Below, in pieces: positions 8,707-16,652 of a stretch of 64,000 bases of DNA. The notes below the pieces were generated by a model. It saw only the letters and a program-made list of their open reading frames with translations. It was not told where the DNA came from and ran no database searches. This DNA is from CAG-791 sp002392385 (GTDB lineage Bacteria; Bacillota; Clostridia; Lachnospirales; Lachnospiraceae): NCBI GenBank assembly GCA_946616295.1, contig CAMOIU010000004.1, positions 1 through 64,000 on the forward strand, read 5' to 3'. A program made the position numbers and the translations under genes. The stretch's first letter is position 1, and each line of letters starts with the position of its first letter.

Positions 8707-9800
8707 ATTCCTCCGCTATAAACAGCTGCCATCCTGTCCGCGATACGGGCAGCGTCATACTGTTCAGCGATCCTTTCGTAAGAGGACGTGTCCCGCTCCT
8801 GCGCAGACGCCACCAGCTCACCCCACACCGCGTCTTCTGTCTCGAGGGGCAGATAGACTGCCCTGCCGTCGGCATTGGTCTCCCGCGGCACGACATCCGA
8901 AGCGACACAGGCAAGGCCGCTCAGCTGCGCCTCGATCATAGCCATCCCGAAGCCTTCATAACGGGAGGGGAAGAGGAATACGTCCATAGCCTGATAGAAC
9001 CGCTCCACATCTTTATGCGCGCCGGCATATATGACCCTGTCTGTCAGTCCCAGACTGTCTGCCTGTTCCCTGACCGCCTTCTCTCCTTCTCCGTCGCCGA
9101 CCAACAGGAGCACCGCATCGTCACGGCGTCTGCAGACCTCGGAGAATACGGACAGGATCTTGCTGTGGTTCTTGGCCGGGTTGAAATGACCTACATGGCC
9201 GACCACATAGCTTCCTTCTATGCCATACGCCTGTCGGACGGAGGCCCGGACCGCGGGATCATAGGCGAAGCGTTTACAGTCGATCCCGTCCGGCAGGACC
9301 TCTGCGCGCGGATCTGTCATGATCCTGTCCCCGAACACATGACGGCAGGCCTTCTCGGAACAGCCCAGCATGTGAGTGGCATACCGCCTGATCAGGGCCT
9401 GCATACTGCGCTCGTAGAACAGACGCGGGAGAGAACGGGGCTCTCCGGTATAGGCATTGTGGGCATGAGCGATCCGGACAGGCACCCCCGCTATTCCGGC
9501 CTCCCGCAGGATCAGCCCGGAATAGAAGTACACGTGACTGTGCACCGCGTAGAAGGGTCCTTCTTCCCGCAGGATCCTGCGCAGATTGGCAGCGATGCTC
9601 CCGGAAGTGTCAATATAGAAGATCCGGCCGCCGCGGCGGAGGACCTCCTCGTCATAGAGGGCCTTCTCTCCCGCGGTGATCGCGAAATCAAACTGGATCC
9701 TGTCTGTACCCATGGCGCGATAGAGGTTCATAACGAAGCTGGACACCCCGCCGGAATCAAGTGCTGCGAAGACATGGAGTATGCGATACGGCTGCTGCAT
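8703..9800 (-). CDS. GT4-type glycosyltransferase (group 1)
   Basis: Typical group 1 glycosyltransferase, 365 aa, GT-B fold. The N-terminus ILHVFAALDSGGVSSFVMNL carries the glycine-rich acceptor loop of the EpsF-type clade. The C-terminal domain has VVGHVGHFNPAKNH (about residues 203-216) and the donor-binding FLFPSRYEGFGMAMIEAQ (about 275-292) with the E-x7-E motif. AGAGGAAGTAAGA directly precedes the start. It overlaps the next gene by four bases and starts two bases after the DUF6625-like gene, so it lies in a tight operon. It is a sugar-adding step of capsule repeat assembly; the sugar is unknown. Confidence 0.9.
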   Translation of the reverse strand: MQQPYRILHVFAALDSGGVSSFVMNLYRAMGTDRIQFDFAITAGEKALYDEEVLRRGGRIFYIDTSGSIAANLRRILREEGPFYAVHSHVYFYSGLILREAGIAGVPVRIAHAHNAYTGEPRSLPRLFYERSMQALIRRYATHMLGCSEKACRHVFGDRIMTDPRAEVLPDGIDCKRFAYDPAVRASVRQAYGIEGSYVVGHVGHFNPAKNHSKILSVFSEVCRRRDDAVLLLVGDGEGEKAVREQADSLGLTDRVIYAGAHKDVERFYQAMDVFLFPSRYEGFGMAMIEAQLSGLACVASDVVPRETNADGRAVYLPLETEDAVWGELVASAQERDTSSYERIAEQYDAARIADRMAAVYSGGI

Positions 9801-9802
9801 TC

Positions 9803-10810
9803 TTACTTCCTCTGTTTCAGCACCGCCCTGAGTTTGCGCATAAAGACTCTGGGATGCTTCGCGTAGTTGATGATTCTATTGACTCTTCCCACTACAGGTG
9901 CCCAGTATGTCCTGTCCGTCGATACCTGCTTCAGCCATTCGGGCGTCAGAGTCACAGATGCGGCCGGAAGGATGCAATTGGGCACCAGATAGAAGTGATC
10001 GACTGTGTCTGTCAGATCGATACTGATCTTCCGTTTCTGAAAGTGTACATACCCGATCTCTCTGGCCCGGATCTGCTCGTCTGCCAGCACGATCTCCTTG
10101 AGAACACCCTGGTTCCACTCCAGCACCCTCGGGATCTTGACACCTCTGTCCTGCGACAGCCAGAAGCTCCAGAAATAGGGCAGGATATCCACGACCAGCC
10201 CCGGAACCCTGTCGATCTTGCTGTAGTGGTTTTCCTTATAGATCTGGTTGATCGAGATCTCATTATACATCTCATCGAATGACATCGTCTCTTCAACCGT
10301 AAATACATCCCGGTAGGATTGCCCTGTGCTGAGCGGTATTCTATATCTGGCGTTGACCTCGGGTATATTTCTATATAATGTCAAGTGGCCATACATATGG
10401 ATCTTGTCATAAGTATTGAGCAGCTCATCCGTAATAAATGCGCGCAGGTTTCCGAAGATCGTATCAGAAATATCTATATGTCCCCAGAAGTCATATTCCT
10501 CGAGGCAATCTCTGAAAAGCTCTCCATAAGCCGGTTTCAGATCACAGATCTTGTACTTATATACAAGCGGTACATTAAAATCGTAAGCAGCTTCGATCCT
10601 CTTCTTACAGTCCTCCCACGACATCTGTATGAGACGGACATTCTCCGGTTTCCCGAGCTCTGCCATTCCCTGATCATCCGTAATAAGGATGAAATCAATG
10701 TCCGGATTATAAGCACAGCATTGAAACCATATTTTCATATGGTCACGATCAAGTTTACCGAAATATGGACACAGAAGGCCTATCTTCTTATCTGCTCTCT
10801 CCGCCACCAC
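9803..10810 (-). CDS. DUF6625-like putative glycosyltransferase
   Basis: 335-aa cytosolic protein, recognised by its opening KKIGLLCPYFGKL and the following CAYNPDIDFILITDDQ, which resemble the DUF6625 family found in Bacillota capsule loci. The latter is a GT-A-like first strand region, and WGHIDISDTIFGNL near residue 119 has the D-x-S/D-type metal-binding look of nucleotide-sugar transferases. The start is a GTG with AAGGAG a few bases upstream, overlapping the acetyltransferase gene by 23 bases. Glycosyltransferase activity is inferred from fold features and neighbours. Family naming is from memory of the signature, so moderate certainty. Confidence 0.68.
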   Translation of the reverse strand: MVAERADKKIGLLCPYFGKLDRDHMKIWFQCCAYNPDIDFILITDDQGMAELGKPENVRLIQMSWEDCKKRIEAAYDFNVPLVYKYKICDLKPAYGELFRDCLEEYDFWGHIDISDTIFGNLRAFITDELLNTYDKIHMYGHLTLYRNIPEVNARYRIPLSTGQSYRDVFTVEETMSFDEMYNEISINQIYKENHYSKIDRVPGLVVDILPYFWSFWLSQDRGVKIPRVLEWNQGVLKEIVLADEQIRAREIGYVHFQKRKISIDLTDTVDHFYLVPNCILPAASVTLTPEWLKQVSTDRTYWAPVVGRVNRIINYAKHPRVFMRKLRAVLKQRK

Positions 10811-11405
10811 GAACTCTCCTTGCCGGCACGCCTACATATGTGCCGGGCTCATCAATATCCCTTATAACCACGGCGCCGGCTCCGATCATGCAGCCTCCAC
10901 AGATGGTCACATTGTTTGATACCGTGCTGCCCGCCCCGATCCAGGTTCCTGCCCCGATCTCCACATTGCCGCATACGTGTGCTCCTACAGCGATATGCAC
11001 ATAATCGTGGATGAGACAGTCATGGTCTACAGAGCTGCATGTGTTGAGTATGACGCTCTTCCCGATCTTCGTGCAGGGATTGACCACAGCCCCAGCCGCA
11101 ACAACCGTTCCCTCTCCCAGGCTGACATCCTCCGCGATCACTGCATTAGGGTGAACCAGGACAGGGAAGTTCTTCCCGGCATTCATCTCCGTTACCCTGC
11201 GTCTCCTGGCGGCGTTTCCGATGGCGACACAAATGTCATTCTCCATCGGTACCCGCTCCTCCGTGCATACGATGACCGGATAGCCCGCACAGGTATGGAT
11301 CGAAGGATCAAGATCCACAAATTCCAATTCGTCATAGCCGCAGCGTCTGGCGATGTCTGCGATCACCTTGCCCTGACCGGAGGCGCCAATGATTGTCAGT
11401 TTCAT
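10788..11405 (-). CDS. PglD/NeuD-type sugar O/N-acetyltransferase
   Basis: Left-handed beta-helix acyltransferase of 205 aa. The N-terminal Rossmann-like subdomain begins MKLTIIGASGQGKVIADIA, typical of the NeuD/PglD group. Hexapeptide repeats run from about residue 90 to 185, including VDHDCLIHDYVHIAVGAHV, with the catalytic His in the S-V-D-H-D segment, and GNVEIGAGTWIGAGS. It transfers acetyl from acetyl-CoA to an amino sugar or a sugar hydroxyl. Together with the DegT aminotransferase it could make an N-acetylated deoxy-amino sugar. Tight operon position between a GT2 and the DUF6625-like gene. Confidence 0.9.
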   Translation of the reverse strand: MKLTIIGASGQGKVIADIARRCGYDELEFVDLDPSIHTCAGYPVIVCTEERVPMENDICVAIGNAARRRRVTEMNAGKNFPVLVHPNAVIAEDVSLGEGTVVAAGAVVNPCTKIGKSVILNTCSSVDHDCLIHDYVHIAVGAHVCGNVEIGAGTWIGAGSTVSNNVTICGGCMIGAGAVVIRDIDEPGTYVGVPARRVRGGGESR

Positions 11406-11434
11406 TTCTTGTCCTTATCGTCCTTTATGAGTAG

Positions 11435-12409
11435 TCAGGCTTTCTTCTCTTTTCCGTCCTCAGCATATGTTCGTTCTTCAATAATGTAACGAGGCCGATG
11501 TTTGGTCTCAAGGTAAATCTTACCGACATACTCTCCTATCACACCAAGTGAGATCAGCTGAATCCCGCCTATCAGACAGACGCTGATCAGATTACTGGAC
11601 CATCCCGGCACGGTATTCCCTGTAATGAATGAGACCAGTACATACACGATCAGGACCATCGAAATGAGTGCGAAGACTGCGCCCATGCCTGTGATGAACC
11701 GGATAGGCTTTATGCTGAAACTGGTTATTCCATCGAAAGCGAGGCCGAGCATTTTTGAAAGTGGATAGTGGCTCTCCCCGGCCAGACGCTCTTTCCGCTC
11801 ATAGTAGACACATGTGCTCCTGAACCCTACCAAAGGAAACATGCCACGCAGGAATATATTGACTTCTTCAAAATTCGAAAATTCCTTAAGGACCCGAGAG
11901 GATACCAGCCTATAATCCGCGTGATTGTATATGATCTCGCCTCCCATTCTGCTCAGCAGCTTATAATAGCTCTGGGCTGAAAAGCGTTTAAAGAAGGTGT
12001 CTGTATCACGTTTGCTTCTGACTCCGTAAACGATCTCAGCCCCTTTTAAATACTCCTCGACCATGCGATCCATCGCATGAATATCGTCCTGCCCGTCGCA
12101 GTCAATGGATATAGTAATATCACTCAGTTCCTTGGCTTCCATCAAACCAGCCAGCAAGGCATTCTGATGGCCTCTGTTCCGGCTTAATGACAGACCTCTG
12201 TAAACACAATCCTGTGCTGAAAGTGATTGTATAATATTCCAGGTACTGTCGCTGCTTCCGTCATTAACGAAGAGCACACGACTTTCAGCCGCCACCATTC
12301 CGCTCCTCTGAAGTGATTCTATCTTTTCTTTAAAAATCGGTGCGGTAATAGGGAGAACCTTCTCTTCGTTATAGCAGGGTATTACAATATACAAAACCGG
12401 TTCTCTCAT
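11435..12409 (-). CDS. GtrB/DPM1-type GT2 glycosyltransferase with two C-terminal TM helices
   Basis: 324-aa GT2 enzyme of the polyprenol-phosphate sugar synthase clade. The GT-A domain shows LYIVIPCYNEEKVL (residues 6-19), FVNDGSSDST (about 49-58) and the metal-binding D-C-D-G-Q-D (about 103-108). Two membrane helices lie near residues 235-300, and the C-terminus has GEYVGKIYLETKHRPRYIIE, typical of GtrB/ArnC-like proteins. It makes an undecaprenyl-phosphate sugar used as an extracellular donor. The multi-pass protein encoded just upstream (12474-13955) could be the matching GT-C acceptor enzyme. Confidence 0.9.
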   Translation of the reverse strand: MREPVLYIVIPCYNEEKVLPITAPIFKEKIESLQRSGMVAAESRVLFVNDGSSDSTWNIIQSLSAQDCVYRGLSLSRNRGHQNALLAGLMEAKELSDITISIDCDGQDDIHAMDRMVEEYLKGAEIVYGVRSKRDTDTFFKRFSAQSYYKLLSRMGGEIIYNHADYRLVSSRVLKEFSNFEEVNIFLRGMFPLVGFRSTCVYYERKERLAGESHYPLSKMLGLAFDGITSFSIKPIRFITGMGAVFALISMVLIVYVLVSFITGNTVPGWSSNLISVCLIGGIQLISLGVIGEYVGKIYLETKHRPRYIIEERTYAEDGKEKKA

Positions 12410-12473
12410 AATACTCCTATATTTCTTGACACTTTACACATATAAGGGCTCATTTTTTTCAGTGTAAATTTAA

Positions 12474-13955
12474 TCAATTGTCCCCCGGCCCGGACTGATA
12501 TCGATAATAATCATAAGTGCCAGAGCTGATCAAACTATATTCATTCTTAAGTGTCTTGCCTAGTTCGATATCCTTTTCTTCTTTTAATGTAATTATCCAT
12601 TTGGGATGCTCTGTTCTGACATATTCAATAAAATCTCCATATGCATTGAACCCGGAAAGCGAGAACCAGTGTTGCATGGAGTAGAACTTATAACAGGGCG
12701 TAATACCACTGTCAATATACCAGGAAACAGGTATCTCAAACCCAATGACAGAATTCCTCTCCTCTTCCGGAATTACCGATATTTCTTCGGAAACATTCTG
12801 AAACCGGCTGATACACGCGTCTGTCAGATAGTGTCTGTAAAAAGGTGCAGCAGTATTATAAGCGCTAAGTACCGAATAGACTAATGAGATAGACAGGAAC
12901 AATACAAGCAGTTTATCTTTTGCAATATCTTTTAGACTTTTCAAGTGCTTTGTGGGATCAAATTCCGGAAAAGCGCAGCAGGCAGCCACTGTATACAGAG
13001 GAAGGGCTGGTTCCTGATATCTCGCACTCATGTATAAATACACCAATTCTATAAAGTAAAGCACCGATACAAATAAAAAAGATCCTTCGAAAAAACCTTT
13101 TCTGACACAGAACTTCTTTATAAATACAAGAACTGTAAATGTAATAGGTGCATATGCAACAATAAGCTTTATTATTGTCAACTCTCCATCAAGATATTGA
13201 CGTGCTGCCGCATATATAAAATTATGGATAAATGTACAATAGATCATGTCATATAAAGATCCATTGACATAGAAATATATACACACCGGCAGAGCAATGA
13301 TCACAATTCCGGCAATGCCATACAGAATATTTATAAGAAGATTTATAAACCGCTTATGAAAGACCAGCCTGAGTATGATACATAATGCCAGTCCGCAAAA
13401 TGCGGTTGCATTATTGACCTTAATCAAAGAAATAATAGAAAAACATACTCCGTAGACAAATGAAGACCATTTCGGATGTTCTATATATCCTGACTTCATG
13501 TATCGGAGAGATAGATAAACACATAAATACACCAGCGGCACACAATAATTCTCACAAGTGTTCCCTCTGCCGAAGTAAGTGAAATATACCAGTGCCGTAC
13601 CCGTAAGCGGAAGAAAGTAGTTGGCTTCCAACAACTTTGCAATTTCCAGTATCAGATAAACGCTCAGGCATGTTAATAAGACTTCAATGATCCAGATTCC
13701 CGTTCTTCCGCCGATCTTCCATCCCAGAGCCTGTATGAAAAATAGAATCGGCCCCTTGTGGTCAAACAAATCTCTGTAGATGATCTTACCCTCTGTGATT
13801 CCCCTGCCAAACATCATAAAGATAGATGAATCCCCGCTGGTATAATAGGGAAAGAGCGGGCTGGAGTATGCACAGCAAATAAGCATGATAGTAAATACTG
13901 ATACTAAAATGACGCCTATTCTATTAATCTTTCTTTTAGATAATATTGTTTTCAT
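12474..13955 (-). CDS. GT-C-like polytopic membrane protein (PMT/ArnT-like)
   Basis: About 493-aa membrane protein with 10 or more hydrophobic helices. The first extracytoplasmic loop contains YTSGDSSIFMMFGRGITEG followed by IIYRDLFDHKGPILF: an acidic D-S residue pair and a Y-R-D-L-F-D-H-K-G-P motif characteristic of GT-C glycosyltransferases that use lipid-phosphate sugars. The coding sequence is strikingly AT-rich compared with the flanking kinase genes, suggesting separate acquisition. A GTG five codons upstream (13970) is an alternative start; the ATG at 13955 is preferred. It likely works with the GT2 enzyme encoded next, which would supply the polyprenyl-phosphate sugar. A polymerase role is an alternative. 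Confidence 0.72.
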   Translation of the reverse strand: MKTILSKRKINRIGVILVSVFTIMLICCAYSSPLFPYYTSGDSSIFMMFGRGITEGKIIYRDLFDHKGPILFFIQALGWKIGGRTGIWIIEVLLTCLSVYLILEIAKLLEANYFLPLTGTALVYFTYFGRGNTCENYCVPLVYLCVYLSLRYMKSGYIEHPKWSSFVYGVCFSIISLIKVNNATAFCGLALCIILRLVFHKRFINLLINILYGIAGIVIIALPVCIYFYVNGSLYDMIYCTFIHNFIYAAARQYLDGELTIIKLIVAYAPITFTVLVFIKKFCVRKGFFEGSFLFVSVLYFIELVYLYMSARYQEPALPLYTVAACCAFPEFDPTKHLKSLKDIAKDKLLVLFLSISLVYSVLSAYNTAAPFYRHYLTDACISRFQNVSEEISVIPEEERNSVIGFEIPVSWYIDSGITPCYKFYSMQHWFSLSGFNAYGDFIEYVRTEHPKWIITLKEEKDIELGKTLKNEYSLISSGTYDYYRYQSGPGDN

Positions 13956-13987
13956 TCCACATCCGTTCACAAGCGCATAATCGATAT

Positions 13988-15178
13988 TTATCGATAGAAC
14001 ACTTCTCTGCAGGGACGTCCGTACAGTCGTTCATAGTTGGAAAGACAGATTGAAAGAATCAAAGGAATGAAGATATAGTAATCCATGCCCTCGAAGAAGG
14101 TCCTGGAGAAGGCCAGAATGAACAGGGACCACTGCAGTTCTCCATACACACTCCTCATCCCGTGAATAAAGATCAGGATGATTAATGTGGCACCTATGAC
14201 GCCCGATTGGAGGAGATAGGTCAGGTAAACAAAGTGAACGCCAATTCCCTCTGTGTTCTGTGATTCATACAGAACACCGTTTCCAAAGATTTTCCCTAAA
14301 AGGGGGGCCTGCCGGAAGAGCTCTATGGCATGACGGATACCGTCATCCCGTCCGGAAAGATTCTCTCTGTCCACCAATCTGCTCCAAACGCTGGCTCTGA
14401 TCAGAAAGTAGACAGCTATACCTATGGCCAATAATGTCAGTATATAGAGGAACACATAGGGGTTGCCATTCCTCTGCATCCGCCATATTTTAGACAGTGC
14501 GAAAATACAGAAAGCCAATACCGCGCCTATAAAGGCGCCTCTGGATCTGGAATACAGGAGGCAATACCCTTCCAGCAGCATGGCCAGGACGATCAGAGCC
14601 TTGTTTCTCCCCCTGCCATAGGTCAGATAGCATCTTCCCAGCACGATCCCGAAGGCAAATGTGTAGGCGTTTTTATTGCGGTTTACTCTCTGTCCCATGA
14701 AGAGGGTCCCGTGGTCTGAAAAGTCCAGCATGTTGTTGCTGAGGGCGAACACCACGGCGCAGACGACGGTAGCCAGAAAGGTCGCATAGAGAAGCAGACG
14801 CAGTTCCCCGCGGTTCCAGGGGAAGCCTGCCACGGTGAACAGCATCATGAAATAGAAGACCAGAACCATGTAATCCCGGAAGGGGCCGCCCTCCGGGTAG
14901 AGGAAGAACCACACCAGCAGCTGGTAGACAGACATGGCCAGCGCCGCGCGGCAGACCGGCAGATCCAGCCTCCCTCTGCGTACGACCTGCACCGTGAGGA
15001 TCAGGACGATCAGGGGTCTCAAGGGCTGGGAGAATCCCTCCAGTCTTCCGTACAGAAGGAACTGGGACAGGACGACGAAGAAGACAAAGGCGACAAAAAG
15101 GCTCTCCGGAGACAGGCTGTCAATCGCCGTCAGGCTCCTCCGCGTCGCCCGGCGGCTCCTGCTGCTCTCCGTACCCAT
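13988..15178 (-). CDS. O-antigen ligase/Wzy polymerase-like membrane protein
   Basis: Polytopic protein of about 396 aa with roughly ten helices. It carries the ligase/polymerase landmark region: VNRNKNAYTFAFGIVLGRCYL, SRSRGAFIGAVLAF, and a large extracytoplasmic loop with ENLSGRDDGIRHAIELF, resembling the Wzy_C/WaaL pattern of a conserved R-x-G loop. It should polymerise Wzx-exported repeat units or ligate them to an acceptor. The start is uncertain. The gene overlaps the Tyr-rich tail of the kinase gene upstream; the ATG at 15178 is the last in-frame ATG before the first helix. A non-standard ATT near 15120 has GGAGGAG ten bases before it. Confidence 0.8.
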   Translation of the reverse strand: MGTESSRSRRATRRSLTAIDSLSPESLFVAFVFFVVLSQFLLYGRLEGFSQPLRPLIVLILTVQVVRRGRLDLPVCRAALAMSVYQLLVWFFLYPEGGPFRDYMVLVFYFMMLFTVAGFPWNRGELRLLLYATFLATVVCAVVFALSNNMLDFSDHGTLFMGQRVNRNKNAYTFAFGIVLGRCYLTYGRGRNKALIVLAMLLEGYCLLYSRSRGAFIGAVLAFCIFALSKIWRMQRNGNPYVFLYILTLLAIGIAVYFLIRASVWSRLVDRENLSGRDDGIRHAIELFRQAPLLGKIFGNGVLYESQNTEGIGVHFVYLTYLLQSGVIGATLIILIFIHGMRSVYGELQWSLFILAFSRTFFEGMDYYIFIPLILSICLSNYERLYGRPCREVFYR

Positions 15179-16652
15179 AGCCGTAGCCATATCCCTTGTT
15201 TCCATAGTATCCATATGTGCCATAGTGCCTGTTCTTCCCATAGTGTCCGTAACGGCCATAGCTGTAATACCCGTATCCGTAGCCATAGCTCCTGGAGAAG
15301 ACGCCGGATTCGGTATTGTTCAGGATGGTGCCGATGATGTGGATGCCGGTCCCGGCCAGCATATCCATGCCCTCCTGTAAGGAATCCAGCTTCGAATAAT
15401 CCTGCCGGACCACGAAGACGCAGCCGCCGACATACTTGGCAATGATCGACGCGTCCGAGACCACGGCGCTCGGCGGCGTATCGATGAGGACGAAATCCGC
15501 CATCTCCTCCAGCTTCTGTATCAGAGCGGCGGCAGCCGGGGAGCTCAGCAGCTCAGTCGGGTTGGTGTTGCTCCCGTGACCGGGCAGGATCCGCAGCTTG
15601 TTGTTCTTCTCATAGGGCAGGAGAACCTCCTCCAGAGAGACTGCCCCCTGCAGAAGCTCATTGGTCCCCTCGTGGATCTCCGTCAGCCCGGCGATCCGGG
15701 CCACGGAAGGATTGCGCAGGTCGGCATCCACCAGGATGACGGACCTGCCCTTATGGGCCAGGGACAGGGCCAGATTGACCGCGACCGTGCTCTTGCCCTC
15801 CGAGGGCAGGGCGCTGGTGATCATGATCGTTTTAAGTCCCTGCTCCGCGGCATCCTTCTCCAGCCGGTTCCGGATGGTCCGGAAGGACTCTATGAAGAAA
15901 TAGGGGATCTCCTTCTGGTCCAGCGCGATCCGATGCTCCTGCTGTCGGGTCCTCTTCTTGAAATAGATCCGGGGCACAGCGCCCAGCACCGCTGTGTTGA
16001 AGAGGTTTCTGAGATCTCTCTCCGTCCTGACCGTCATCCTTGTGATGGCATAGAGGTAGAGGAGTATGAAACTGCCGCCCAGGAAGGCCGCGATGGCGAT
16101 CAGAAGATACCGGGCCGTCGGCCGCCGGTTGACCGGTGCCGTGGGCACCCCTGTCTCGTCCATCAGCTTCATGTCGATATCGCCGATGACATATTCGCTG
16201 ACCTCCGGATAGTTCTTGATCACGCTCTGCAGGATATCGTAGGCAAGCTTTCCATCCCCCGCGGTCACCCGGATAGTGATCAGGCTCGTGCCTTCCAGCA
16301 CCTCGGAGCTGATGCGGCCCGGAACGGAGGACATGTCCAGATCCTCCGCCACCAGCTTCATCAGGATCTCGCTGTCCAGAAGATACGGGAAAATAATGCC
16401 CAGCTGGGACGTCACCGCGCTGTTGTAGGAGGCCTTGTCGTGGCTGCCGCTGTTCTTGCTGGAGACGATGAAGGTGGATGACGCCACATATTGAGGGTGA
16501 TAGGTATACCGGACGGCCGTCACCGCGAGGACGCAGACCATGCACAGGGCCAGGAGGAATTTCCACCAGTTTCTGACCAGATATTTGACCATATCGTCCA
16601 GAATGACCCGGTTGTTGAGGCCCTCGCTCATGTAGGACGCGCGGTCACTCAT
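15120..16652 (-). CDS. Wzz-fused bacterial tyrosine kinase (BY-kinase), copy 2
   Basis: About 510-aa fusion of a chain-length-determinant (Wzz) domain and a cytoplasmic CpsD/CapB kinase. Two membrane helices flank the extracellular Wzz part (about residues 26-46 and 185-205). The kinase has Walker A SALPSEGKSTVAVNLAL (about 275-291), Walker A' VILVDADLRNP (about 305) and Walker B ADFVLIDTPPS (about 388). The C-terminus is a long Tyr/Gly tail of YGYG and YYGN units, the autophosphorylation cluster dephosphorylated by CpsB. The start at 16652 overlaps the stop of the preceding kinase gene and has GGAAAGAGAG in front; upstream Met codons belong to the overlap. It controls chain length and assembly with the Wzy-like protein. 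Confidence 0.92.
   Translation of the reverse strand: MSDRASYMSEGLNNRVILDDMVKYLVRNWWKFLLALCMVCVLAVTAVRYTYHPQYVASSTFIVSSKNSGSHDKASYNSAVTSQLGIIFPYLLDSEILMKLVAEDLDMSSVPGRISSEVLEGTSLITIRVTAGDGKLAYDILQSVIKNYPEVSEYVIGDIDMKLMDETGVPTAPVNRRPTARYLLIAIAAFLGGSFILLYLYAITRMTVRTERDLRNLFNTAVLGAVPRIYFKKRTRQQEHRIALDQKEIPYFFIESFRTIRNRLEKDAAEQGLKTIMITSALPSEGKSTVAVNLALSLAHKGRSVILVDADLRNPSVARIAGLTEIHEGTNELLQGAVSLEEVLLPYEKNNKLRILPGHGSNTNPTELLSSPAAAALIQKLEEMADFVLIDTPPSAVVSDASIIAKYVGGCVFVVRQDYSKLDSLQEGMDMLAGTGIHIIGTILNNTESGVFSRSYGYGYGYYSYGRYGHYGKNRHYGTYGYYGNKGYGYGYGYGEQQEPPGDAEEPDGD

Noticed and set aside
15179..15286. N-terminal 36 residues (Met/Asp/Thr-rich) of the ligase-like protein
   Set aside because: They are the shifted-frame reading of the kinase's Tyr/Gly tail and contain no helix or conserved feature.
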